NCBI GenBank assembly: GCA_027922465.2
Contig: BQMF02000006.1
Span: 1,984,001-2,048,000 of the forward strand
Reading direction: 5' to 3'
Length of the DNA stretch: 64,000 nucleotides
DNA from: Turritopsis dohrnii
Taxonomy: Eukaryota > Cnidaria > Hydrozoa > Anthoathecata > Oceaniidae
The position numbers and the translations under genes are program-made. Under the pieces are notes generated by a model. It was not told where the DNA came from. It made no database searches and saw only the letters and a program-made list of their open reading frames with translations. Below, one piece after another: positions 54,265 to 64,000 of the stretch (position 1 is its first letter; every line of letters begins with the position of its first letter).

Positions 54265-54591
54265 AATAAAAAGGTGTAGAATATACAGGAAGAATTTAAC
54301 AAAAATATAACACGGACAAAACTATATTTTTACAAAAATATCTTTGGATGTTCATTTTTATTAATGAGTCATTTATTACTATGTGAAATATAGCTTTACA
54401 TTTTATAGTTTTACCTGAATGTTATTGGTTCTTTACCTTATTGTTTACCATGCACACTTTTTTATAAGCATAGATTTGTTTCAAGCAGGGTCAAGTATTT
54501 GTAAAATTTAAGTGAAAGCAGGGTGAAATTTTTAACATTATTTTTATATAATAATTGTTTGTTTATTTAGTCTTTGTATTGGATTGCATTT

Positions 54592-55685
54592 TCACCCTGA
54601 ACATATTTTTAAAATATTCTTCGAAAATGACCGTGCAAAAACATAACTCTTGTGTATGAAAAAAAAAAACTCTTGTGTATCCAAATCAAAAACAGAAATA
54701 ACTATGCAACACGATACTTCGTAGAACAGTTCTTCGATTTTCATTCTAACATAACGTTTCTTTCGATTTGGCAAAGTTTTCATCATTTCCACTAAACTTA
54801 AACAGAATAATTGGTCCTCATTTGATTCTAGAGGGAAACTATTTTCTTTCTTTTCTTCGACTGTTAAAGCTTTAGCAATCATGGCATCTATTTTCATGTC
54901 CATATCTCTTTCCCCATCACTATTTTTTCTTCTTTTACTTTTTGGTGGTAAAGATGCTGCCTCTGAACCAACAAAATTTGGTTGTGAATCAGAGACATCA
55001 GTAGATTATAGATCAGAAGTTTCATTATTAACCAGGTTGATATTGCTAACTGATTTTCGATTTCAGAAAAGGTAACTCCTTAAAAAAGTTGCAAACAGGC
55101 AGTTTTGTCGTGGCACCACTCCCTGACTTGGTTAGCTTATCACGATGTTGCAAGCACTTTCGATAATTGTCCTTTAGTTTCTCCCATTCCTGTTTGAGTA
55201 CTTCAACTAAAACATAAGAACAATCATATAAAGTTCAGTATGTAAATTTCAGTATATAGATTCGTATAGAGAAATATAATAAGAACTGTAACATCCAACC
55301 CACCTTCTTGCTTCAATGCCACACTTATTTCCATCCATGCTCTTTGTTTCATGTTTTTGTCCTTGTAGCTGTTAGAGGATACTCTCCATAAACATTCATG
55401 CGATTGAATTAAATCAATAAGCAATCCATGCACATTTACAGCATGTGTACTGAGTGGTGAGGAAAGCTGTGGCGTGCTGTTCTGAGTGTTGCTTTCAAGA
55501 GAAGGATGATAGTCTGCAGATCCTTTAATTCTCTCATAAAGAGCTAGGTTTTGAGAAATCATATGATTTTCGTCCCCTTCTTGATCGTATGAAGAATCCA
55601 TCATGTTTGTTTTGGACTCGCTGGGATTCCCGAATCTGAACACTGCCATTTTTAAAAAGCGATTCTCGCAATTTGATTGGTTCAA
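54592..55685 (-). pseudogene. MADF-BESS domain gene 2 (Harbinger partner)
   Basis: Exon A (55304 to at least 55650) carries the first half of a MADF domain: LLIDLIQSHECLWRVSSNSY and AWMEISVALKQE, ending at a GTGGGT donor. Exon B (from 55206) completes it: VEVLKQEWEKLKDNYRKCLQ, KSGSGATTKLPVC and FFKELPFLK. A stop or frameshift near 55050 and a TAA near 55015 precede a basic stretch (PPKSKRRKN) and a BESS motif (DQLFCLSLVEMMKTLPNRKK). Myb/MADF partners guide Harbinger transposases to DNA and nucleus. Spacing and orientation toward the transposase are as in other Harbinger elements. Confidence 0.8.
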
Positions 55686-55690
55686 AATTC

Positions 55691-57027
55691 AAGATTTCCA
55701 GTGGAACGAAAAGAAAAGTTGAAGAATTTCAACACTTTCTACACTTCAATTTTTCCGTCAGAAATGCCGATATTTAAAATTTTTCTGCTGATTCTGCTAT
55801 TTTCTCTTGGAAATTTTTCTTATCCGCGGAAATTTTTCTGAGTCTAAACCAGCCTTTAGTGTTTTTATTTTGAGAACATGAGCATGCCTTTCCCTAGATG
55901 CTCTCTGCACACTTCAAGATTTTGTCGCTTAAACTTGGTTCTTCACACTTGAAATCTATATTTGTGAAGTTTGTAATTTTAAGCTTATAACAGAGCTTTG
56001 ACTGGTAATTAAAATCAGGAACTCGTCTATTTTCGTTACTCGTGTCAGGACAATCATAGAATTTGTTAATGTATATAAAAAGCAAAATTAAATTTAGAAA
56101 AATACCTCCCAAAAGATTTAAAACTTTTAATATGATAAAAAAAAAAGTTGTAAAATAATTAAGGGTCGTGATTACAATGATAAACAGTGATTAAAAACCA
56201 CAAATTACCTTGAGAGATGTGTGCACGTCCTATTTTTGTCAAGTACGTTAAAGAAGAGAAGTGGCTAGAAGCTATCGCATCAAAGTACGGGCGGATTGCG
56301 AACGTTGAGGGCGCGGGCGGTAGAGAGATTCTATGAAATAAAGTAACGTTAGAAATAAAGTTTGATTCTGCCAACATTGCCCAATAGGTAGTCATTTACA
56401 ATGAAAAGATTCAAACTATGCCATATTGAGAGAGGATGTAGCAAGGTTTGACCGTCGTGTATACCTTCACGAATTTCTGTTTAAATACCGTGTTTCGACC
56501 TAGTTACATCCAACCTCGTTATGCATTTCATTGTTAAATCAATGGTTTGACTTAATTACATAGGAATTATCCTCTTTTATCAAAACACCCTACGGAATGA
56601 TCAACAACAACTTTTACTTTAAAAACGAGGTTGGATGTACTATATGGGTTGTTAAAACACAATGCTTAAACAGAAATTTGGGAAAAGTGAGTTGTTTTGG
56701 TGTCTGCTGAGGTAAACCAGGCCAGATAATTCGAAACAACTAGCTGTTTGCCACCCTAACTGTGATGGTCGAGGAGAAGTGTTATCATAGTATAGTAAAC
56801 CCTTTTAACTATACGTTATCCTAATTTCACCCCTACTTCTGCTCAGCTGGTCATATCCATACCACTTTTCTAATATTTTTCCATAAAAAAGACCACCAGG
56901 ATTTTTTTCATTGGTCAAAATATACGCAAAATTGCATTATTTGCCCCAGCGCTGGTGGAGAAAACACTGCGCACTGTTAACAAGTACACCTAAGTATGGA
57001 ATAATGACAGTAACATGTTACCAAAAA
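55691..57027. other. Intergenic stretch between Harbinger unit and Helentron
   Basis: 55740-55850 has a cluster of GGAAATTTTT-like direct and inverted repeats that may be the Harbinger right end. 56440-56640 contains a GAGGTTGGATGTA motif and its complement near 56510 and 56625. The Helentron 3' end should lie within about 56800-57027, but I could not define it. No gene seen. Confidence 0.5.
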
Positions 57028-57722
57028 TCAATTGCAATTCGAAACTAACTTAACTTTTACAGCTTCGTGGTCAGAAAAGTAGACACTGTGTATTAATACA
57101 TTGATATCAACTTTATCTACAAAGCTCTGATGAACATAAACGTGATCAATTAAAGATCCAGAAATGTGCGTGGAACTATTGACTACCATTTTGTAATCAG
57201 TTAAAAACTCACGCAAGAAGTTGCAATCATCTTTGTAATAATTTATGTTAAAATCGCCTAAAATTATATGGACCGTATCAACCTGACATCGCAAGTGATC
57301 AATCATGTAAATAAACTCGTTTTGTTTGATTTTGTTCTGACATTATAATAATATGAAATTTAGAGGAATATCTAAGAAGGATTTTGATAGTGTGTATAAG
57401 GAAAAACCAGGAATCGTCCTAGAGTACATAATGTTGATGTCATCTTGGTGTGCCAGAGCCAAACTTGAGTATCTGCGGGTATCTGTTGACTTCATGGTGA
57501 ATTTAAAAGGATGCAAAAATCCGAAATAGATGACGTGTTGCACTCTGATGTTAGCTGCGTTTCTGTAAGGAATAAAATGCTACTTTCCATTAGAAATTGG
57601 TCGCATTTAATGTCTATTGCGTGTTTTTTGAGAGATCGTACATTAAGAAGACAAAAAGTCAAAGAATGATCATCTAGTGGATCAATAGTTTCAACTTGTT
57701 CTAGTATTGCGTTTTGTCTCAT
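57028..57722 (-). pseudogene. Helentron AP-endonuclease domain
   Basis: - strand fragments in order: CLLNVRSLKKH (Asn), LFLTETQLT (Glu), SSLALAHQDDIN, PGFSLYTLSKSF, HIILGDFNINYYKDD (Asp, Asn), SLIDHVYV and FSDHEAV (Asp, His), the complete motif set of an APE-type endonuclease. Two frameshifts (near 57540 and 57340) break it. Helentron/Helitron2 proteins carry such an endonuclease downstream of the helicase, and the helicase lies on the same strand at 60361-62277; LINE origin is less likely because no reverse transcriptase adjoins. Confidence 0.7.
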
Positions 57723-60202
57723 CTACTTATAATAGTCCGAAATCGTGAGCAACACATTTAACTTAGAGGGTTTTGTTTTTGTTTTTTTAATGGTCAAAAT
57801 CTTCTTAATCGTGGTCATATAGCGGTAGTTAGACCATGCAAGACACATTAATTAAGGAGGATCTAACGTCAGTTTTCTTTAAGCCAATCAAACGCAAGAA
57901 ATTTTTTTTTCGCCATTTTGATTGGCTGCCAAAAATCAAAAATCGATGGCAGCGGAATCGGTTAGTAAATCCGTTAGTCTACAGACAGAAGCAGACGAAG
58001 GTGAATTTGGTTTAGCACGAAGCAAGACTGGTTGAATTTCTTATTACAAAAACCTTTTATCTTCGATCAATACTGGACCAATATCAAGTCAGAAACAGTG
58101 TTGGCAAACAAGAAGTCTGTTTTATGTTTTTCAGCACAAAATGCCTGCAAGATTGACTGGGAGAAAGCATATTTCTGTGCATGTACAGTAGAAACTTACT
58201 GGAAAGTAAAGAAAGTTTACAGCGGTATTTAGTACATGTTTGTAGTAGGAAAGTGTGCTGGAAAGTAAATACTTTATTTAGTTATTTGTTTACAGGTATG
58301 AAAAATAGAAAGTAAAGAGTTTAGAAGTTTTAAAAATGGCTGCAGCAGAAGAGCAGAAAATGTTGTTTACTAACATGATGGTGATGTTAATAGATTATGG
58401 AAAGGTATATATAATCGTCTTTTGTTTGAAGTTAAACCAAAGTTAAAATAATATAGATCTATTTACTAAGAAGACAGTTAGTATGCTGGACGAGTAAAGA
58501 ATAACTGTTCTGAATTAGCCAGAGGAGTTTTTCACTGAGTTTAAAAATGGTTCCACATATGTCATTGTTCTGCCATTACAGTTGTGTTTTTTAAGGTTAA
58601 TGCTTTCTCAAGGTTTCTTTTAATTTGTTTTGTTTTTCTTTCGATATCGTGATTGTATGATTAAGTTTTTTTATATACTTTTTTAATGTTTTCATTTGTT
58701 AAAAAATCTTTAGCTATACAAATTCTCTTAAGTTTGTGTCTTTAATTATTATTTTTAAGTTTAATATATGTTCTCGAAGTTCCTTTTTTATTTATTTGTT
58801 TGTTTGTTTGTCATAATACGGTTTGGTATTTGAATCATTATGCATTCAAAATCTTTTTTCTTTTAGATAAGCAAAATAAAAATTACAATAACCATAAAGA
58901 AATGAAATTCATGGTTTAAATCATGATGTTGATGGTTGGTGAAGAACAGATTATCAATTTCAAAAATTCTGTCCAATGTAACTTCAACATGAAAGAAACA
59001 CAGTTGGAAGGTATCGATTTGTTTTCAATTCACATTTGGTAATGTTATTCAATGTTTGCTTTAGTGTTCTGTATTATGTATTGCTTTTTTTACACTAAAG
59101 TTACTTTTATTCTGTGTATATGATATTATACTTTTTGTTGTATTGCCATTTAATTCTGCATTAAATCTTCTGCATGTAAAAACATGATTATGGTCTGAAG
59201 TAGGGCATTTTAAGTGTTGCAATGTTTGTTTCACATCTTCAGGGTAAAAAATAAGTTTTCGAAATCTTAATTCGCTTCAGTTCCAGTGATACGCATATGC
59301 ATTTATACGCATTATTATAATATTGGGATGTTGGATTCTTCGGTCTATAGGTTTAGTTTTATTATGATTTGTTTTATGTAGGAGTTACTTAGCTATGATT
59401 AGGTAAATATTTGTTAAATACTTAATTGACTAATCCTCTCTCTCGGTTCAACTCACATTGACTAAAACTGGTACAAATTATTACCAGTTATTTTCAATAC
59501 TCTACAACATGGGCAAACTTATCATCATTGCCAATTCTTCATTTTATTTTTTTGTGAACTGGACGCATGCTGAACATGGGTTGATGTTAGATTTTTCATC
59601 ACGGGGGAACCATTGCATTGCATCTTCAATCGATACAATTTATTTTACGGAGTGAAAAAAGCCACACACAGCGCATGTTTTATTTTTGATGGGTTTAAGA
59701 TCTTCCAAGTAAAACGACTGTTCTGCGCTCCTATATTTTAAGTTTAAAGTACTTACAGCACTGATACCCTTTCTTTTTCTTTTTTTTTAAATGAGTTGCT
59801 CCCTGCAAGCCCGAAGCCACTACTTGGCAGAAAGCTACAAGATGAGAAAAGGAAGAAGAGTTATAAAGACAGAGCAAGGTGGCGGTTAACCTTGGATTTA
59901 AAAGATTGCAGATCATACTCAGCAAGAAAACAACTATGAGGGAGGAAGTCATGTGGGAGTTCATCATGATGTAATTTAATTTTTCTACACCAGGTTTGAG
60001 ACGCCACTTTCAGAATTAAAACCCGTAAAAAGTTTTTACACGGGATACACTTTTTTCACGATCATTCCAAAAGCACGTGGCATTTGACGTCATTTTTTTT
60101 ATGATCACGGGGAATCATTGCATTGCAGCCCCAATCTGACGTTTATTAAGTTCCACAATACGGGTGATGGAGTGACGCAACATTTGCACCTAAATCCCAT
60201 AC
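57723..60202. other. Insertion block inside Helentron, mostly unassigned
   Basis: 57792-57890 resembles 21186-21290 (a 26-base identical run, then a CGTCAGTTTT block). Two CCAAT-type sites precede a small ORF at 57946 (MAAESVSKSVSLQTEADEGE) that by one frameshift could continue to 58232 (FDQYWTNIKSETVLANKK); a second small ATG frame at 58336 ends at a GTATAT donor. I do not recognise either. 58400-59400 is AT-rich and featureless. 59450-59630 and 60020-60127 hold dispersed repeat blocks shared with other loci. Confidence 0.45.
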
Positions 60203-60360
60203 ATTTTTTGATCAGTTTTTCCAGCTCTACAACATGGGTACACTTTTAAGTCGCGAATCCGTATTTAAATTTTTCGTCACGGGGAGAACGCGATATTTGA
60301 CACATAGAAGTTAAGTTTTCGAAGTTAAAGTAGGTAAAAATTTTTACCCGGGTTACTAGT
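60203..60360 (+). repeat. Dispersed repeat, copy B
   Basis: Counterpart of 31461-31609, ending TTTTTACCCGGGTTACTAGT. Just upstream, 60026-60048 is a hairpin (CCCGTAAAAAGTTTTTACAC) resembling the start of the repeat at 33961, so the full unit may be about 60020-60360. Its right edge coincides with the point where the Helentron helicase frame is lost. Confidence 0.8.
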
Positions 60361-62277
60361 ATATTCATATTCATCAGATGCCCGTTGATCCATTCTCATC
60401 GAATTCATGTTAAAAGTCCCAGTAAGATAAAGTCCTTGCAATGATGTAACACGACTCAAAGCAACATAAACTTGGCCGTTGTTGAAGCGTTTTTGTTTGA
60501 AAAGATCACAACTGAATACAATTTTCGAAAATGTCTTCCTTTGAACTTTATGAACGGTACAAGCCCAAGACAAAACTAAAGGAAACTGAAACCGCTTAAT
60601 ACTAGGAGAAGAAGAACAGTTCTTTTTTATTTTGATCTCTTTCTCCACTCTTTCAATGGGTACTAGATTATGCAATCGACCATAACTATCTGAATTTATG
60701 GCTTTCATACCAACACCATCTTCGTCCATCTTTATGTATATATCTTTTTAATACTCCCTCCTTGATCAAATTTCAAATTATGTATTGTTCCAATCTATCC
60801 ATTACATAACTTATCTTCGACATCAACATTTGTAGTCGGCATTACTTTTGTGTTTATTTTGATAATCAACTTATGGGCAAGACCTCCAGTATCCATTTGA
60901 TTTCTTTGGTAAACCTTTTCTAATACGGCATCGGATATATTTGATGGTAACTTATCAATAGCCTCAACTACTATTTCCCCTCCTGATAATGTGTCTAACA
61001 TAAGTTTGTTATGTTCACTTACTGGAGCATTTTCTGCCCAAATATGCAGAGTATCTGAAGGATAATTTGGATCTTCTAGATTAATGAATCTTGATTGTAA
61101 TAGTTCAACGTCTCTGTCAGTTAATATACCTATTCTTATATTATTTAAGAGATCGATAAATACTGTATCTCCTTTTTGTCTCATTACTTCCGTCAACTCA
61201 GCTATTTTGAAATATCTCCAGCAGTGGCCTATGTTTAACATGTTGTCACTGAATTCTGAGTATACTAGTCTTTGTTGAATCGGAGGAAGCTGATAAAAAT
61301 CACCACAAGCAATAACTGATATTCCTGCAAATGGAACATCGTGGATATTTCCCATTATTTCACATAGTCGTTGATGAATATAAAGTAACAGCTTATTTGA
61401 AACCATTGATATCTCATCTATTATTATTTTCATCAGTTCAGACAACCTTTGTCTAAGCGAAGCTTTTCTTTTATCACTTAGCTTAGAAACACACTTTCCA
61501 TTTGACCTATCTGGTAATATACCTAGAGTTGAGTGAATAGTAAAACCATCAACGTTAACTGCTGCCACTCCTGTTGAAGCCATCATTAACATTCTCTTTG
61601 TTAGCATCTTTCATTCCGTACGTAAGGGATTTTTTCAGGTAAAATTTAATTGTGGTAAGAAGATGCGATTTACCGCAACCGGCACTTCCTGTTAAAAATA
61701 TATGAAATGGGTTAGGTTTTGGCACCTGATTGGTTTTCGAAGATTGAATGATTTTCCGAGTCCAGTTGAGAATAAAATTGAAAATGTTTCGTTGCTTTAC
61801 ATTAAGAGAACGTATTCTTTCATTTAGATCGTCATCCGATATCAAAGGTGCTACGGTTTGCATTTGAGCCCCACCATGGTAGTATTCATCTTCATTATCT
61901 TCATCATAGTTGCTTGGTTCATTTTCGATTATGCTCTCTCTAACTTCATCATTTTCTTGCTCTCCAAATGGATCTAAACCTCTTGGATTCTCATTAAACT
62001 GGGCAAATGCTTCCTCAACCACTTTCCCATAACGTTCGCAAATGATTTTTTTTGCATTAATTGTTTCCAACACCCCTGGTTCTAATAACTTTTCCATATA
62101 TGTTTGAGTAGCGCTTGCTTTAAGCTCTTCTTCTGTTGGGAAAGGGTAAAACATTAATAGATGTGCGAAGGCCTCAGGGTTTTTTATTTTGTTGGGAACA
62201 TGATATCTTAAAACACTCTTCGTTTTCCTCAATTTTACACGTTCCTTACAAGACATAAGGGGAACTGATTTTGTCAA
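60361..62277 (-). pseudogene. Helentron PIF1-type helicase
   Basis: From the N-terminal side (62277 downward): YPFPTEEELK, an acidic linker, NVKQRNIFNFIL, Walker A FLTGSAGCGKSHLL (near 61680), a frameshift near 61600, MMASTGVAAVNVDGFTIHS, IIDEISMVSNKL (DExx box, near 61415), IACGDFYQLPPI, LTEVMRQKGD, then a stop near 60780, and [12 protein letters not shown] and [19 protein letters not shown]. These are the PIF1 helicase motifs in their normal order. The last residues ([10 protein letters not shown]) stop at the repeat ending at 60360. Rep lies upstream on the same strand. Two breaks. Confidence 0.85.
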
Positions 62278-62300
62278 AACTGAATTTCTATCAGATTAAG

Positions 62301-63261
62301 TTAGTTCTTGGAGAATTTGAGGTTGACAGTCGTTTTCTCCTTCGTCTTTGTTTTTGTAATCAAGGGAATAATTTGATAAGAATTCTGCGTAGCATATTTT
62401 CCATTTTGAAAAGTTCGATTCGGTCGGTCCATATACCGATCCAACATGTTTTTCTTAAAAATATTTGTCTCATCTTCAGGCATGTTACAAATTTCCAGTT
62501 CTGTTTTACAAACACGATAACGATTTTCAGGCAAGCTACTGTTTGCAAAAATAACTCCTGGAGATGTTTTATGTAGCCAAATTTCTGGTAGGACAATAGA
62601 AACAGCTTCTTGAATAGACATTTCGCTATGCGTTCTATATGCTTTTGATATAGATTTCATTTTCTCTTGAAGGGTTTTTCTTGAGTCATGAGCCTCTTTT
62701 GCCGCCTGTTTCATTGCTACTGTAGATTCATCTTCTGATTTTGATAAATAGGCACACATATAAGCTACTGCTTTGTAATAGTCTAAAACAGGTTGTATAT
62801 CTATATTTGCTTCCCAAGCTAGCAGCCCCTCTTCGAAATAGTTGTTAACAAAACATGAATCTGGAGAACGTTTAAAGTGAATTTGGTAGTAGCTCAGGCA
62901 GTTGGTCTTGCCGAGCAGCACGATGCAAGGGTAAATTAGCCCTTCTAGCCCTCATGCGACGAACATTTGCATTTCGCCGGGCTAATCTTTGACCCTCATC
63001 TTCAACCTGACGATACTGAACACGTCTTTCGGTATCATTGATTCTAAGACGTTCATTATCTGCCTGAATATCTGGTGGCTGGATATTAACGTTTTGCTGA
63101 AGCTGTTGGCGCCTTGCCTCAACCACATCCTCGTGTGCATGACGACGCTGAATAACAGAGCGTATTTTCTGCTGATCAGGTGGCTGGAGCACAAACTGGC
63201 CATTCCTAAAAACTGCTTGGAAGCCAGGAATAATATTGGTGCCTCTTATATTAAACATCAC
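62301..63261 (-). pseudogene. Helentron Rep protein remnant
   Basis: 62872-63261 encodes an arginine- and glutamine-rich N-terminus (MMFNIRGTNIIPGF, then ARRNANVRRMRARRANL). 62301-62880 encodes the end of Rep: RSPDSCFVNNYFEEGLLAW, NIDIQPVLDYYKAVAYMCAYL, SIQEAVSIVLPEIWL and LPENRYRV. The whole middle, including the HUH site, is missing at the join near 62875, so a large internal deletion occurred. The tyrosine-bearing block YMCAYLSK is preserved. The frame differs from the helicase frame by a break near 62290. Confidence 0.75.
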
Positions 63262-64000
63262 ACTTCAGAAACACTAAAACAACAAAAAGAAAGAGATAGC
63301 TACCCACTGTGAATAAACAGCACAAATCTTGGCAGAAGCAGAAGCAAACTGACTAATACGAAATACAAAGAAATAGTCGAAACTGTGATAAATATTCTTC
63401 AACAAACCTTTCTATCTAAGAATGAAAGTCTTTTGGAAATGAACTGGCAAAAATTATAATGTACAAAAGGCGAACCTGGAATGCAGATAGAAAACGTGTT
63501 AGAAAAGTAATAGGTTAAAAGCATAAACAAAGGGTTCTGACCACGGCCAAACTGACAAATAGTTCTTTCCCAAACACTGTAGAGGAAAAATGAACATAAC
63601 AGAAAAGTTCATTCAACTTAAAAATTTGGATAAACCGTCCGTCGTAAAGTTTACCATTTTTAAATTAAACTGAAAATAAATAAACAGATCTCACTTCGTT
63701 GGCGTAGTCTGTGCGCAGCAAAACTAACGTAAGACGACAACCCTAACAACAACAAATAAAATGAACAAATAAAATGAATGCAGATAGAAGATGCTGACAG
63801 TAGCTAAAGTAACAGTTCTTTCCCAAACAATGTAGGGGAACTATGAACAGTTAGATGAAACTAGATGAATGTTTCATTAAAATGACTGGAAAAACAGTCG
63901 TAATGAAAACAAATAAACCAATCTCTTCTCGATTACGTATTTTTCGATTAAATATAAACAATATCTATTGTTCTTTTGTTTAATTCTTTTGTTACACTCG
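63262..64000. other. Helentron upstream region with degenerate tandem repeat
   Basis: No gene seen. Two related segments, about 63531-63720 and 63788-63960, share AGTTCTTTCCCAAACA.TGTA, GGAA..ATGAACA, a CATT block and AATAAAC.AATCTC blocks, about 260 bases apart, so this looks like an old tandem duplication, possibly the Helentron 5' region or promoter. Confidence 0.5.

Larger units (their letters stand above)
48690..55690. mobile_element. Harbinger-type transposon, split by LINE 2
   Basis: A Harbinger DDE transposase on the + strand (48737-49816 plus 54035-54264) faces a MADF-BESS gene on the - strand (54592-55685). Harbinger elements characteristically encode a transposase and a Myb/SANT-like partner. 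The left end is obscured by the pogo-type element, which seems to have inserted in the upstream region. A possible right terminal sequence AGACTCAGAAAAATTTCC (on the - strand) occurs near 55830, but no left partner was found, so the limits are nominal. Confidence 0.6.

Noticed and set aside
55894..56395. Short - strand ORFs of 72 and 78 codons
   Set aside because: No motif, no splice context and composition like the surrounding non-coding sequence.
57028..57722. Endonuclease fragment as a third LINE
   Set aside because: No reverse transcriptase follows and the order with the Helentron helicase on the same strand is the known Helentron arrangement, although a LINE origin is not fully excluded.

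Overview
The window is eukaryotic and AT-rich, and nearly everything recognisable in it is a transposable element, mostly decayed and often nested. Introns with GT-AG borders, P-type, pogo-type, Harbinger, ISL2EU-type, Academ-like, Helitron, Helentron, Penelope-like and CR1/L2-type LINE sequences together point to a metazoan, most likely an aquatic invertebrate. A cnidarian, for example a hydrozoan, is my best guess; this rests on recalled family distributions and no search was run. I found no unambiguous host housekeeping gene, rRNA or tRNA.

Layout: 1-18080 holds two Helitron copies on the + strand. Helitron 1 (1-508, 7098-9717) is split by a 6.6 kb Academ-like element (509-7097). Helitron 2 (9984-18080) is split by a pogo-type element (11369-13914), which itself carries a 1.4 kb element packed with AGACGTCT palindromes (12221-13614), and by a second Academ-like element (15202-18022) that contains a host-like membrane-anchor exon. 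18081-21150 is non-coding. 21567-31404 reads as one ISL2EU-type transposon with opposed SWIM-YqaJ-PHD and THAP-DDE genes, separated by two Penelope-like elements (one with an uninterrupted 798-codon ORF). 31600-41050 holds a MADF-BESS gene relic, a CR1/L2-type LINE and unassigned repeats.

41049-45231 is a P-type element with a THAP transposase and an opposed companion gene. 45416-48679 is a pogo-type element carrying, besides its transposase, an uninterrupted gene for a HIRAN-like protein with a SUMO-interacting-like tail. 48690-55690 is a Harbinger-type unit (DDE transposase plus opposed MADF-BESS gene) split by a second LINE (49817-54034). 57028-64000 is a Helentron (Rep, helicase and AP-endonuclease parts on the - strand) split by repeat insertions.

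Common themes: five insertions leave short target duplications, and removing each insertion with one duplication copy rejoins the interrupted reading frame. Four DNA transposons each carry a transposase plus a second gene on the opposite strand. Most ORFs are broken by single-base frameshifts, short tandem duplications or TGA codons. The Penelope ORF at 24252-26648 and the HIRAN-like ORF at 47674-48342 are the notable uninterrupted genes.
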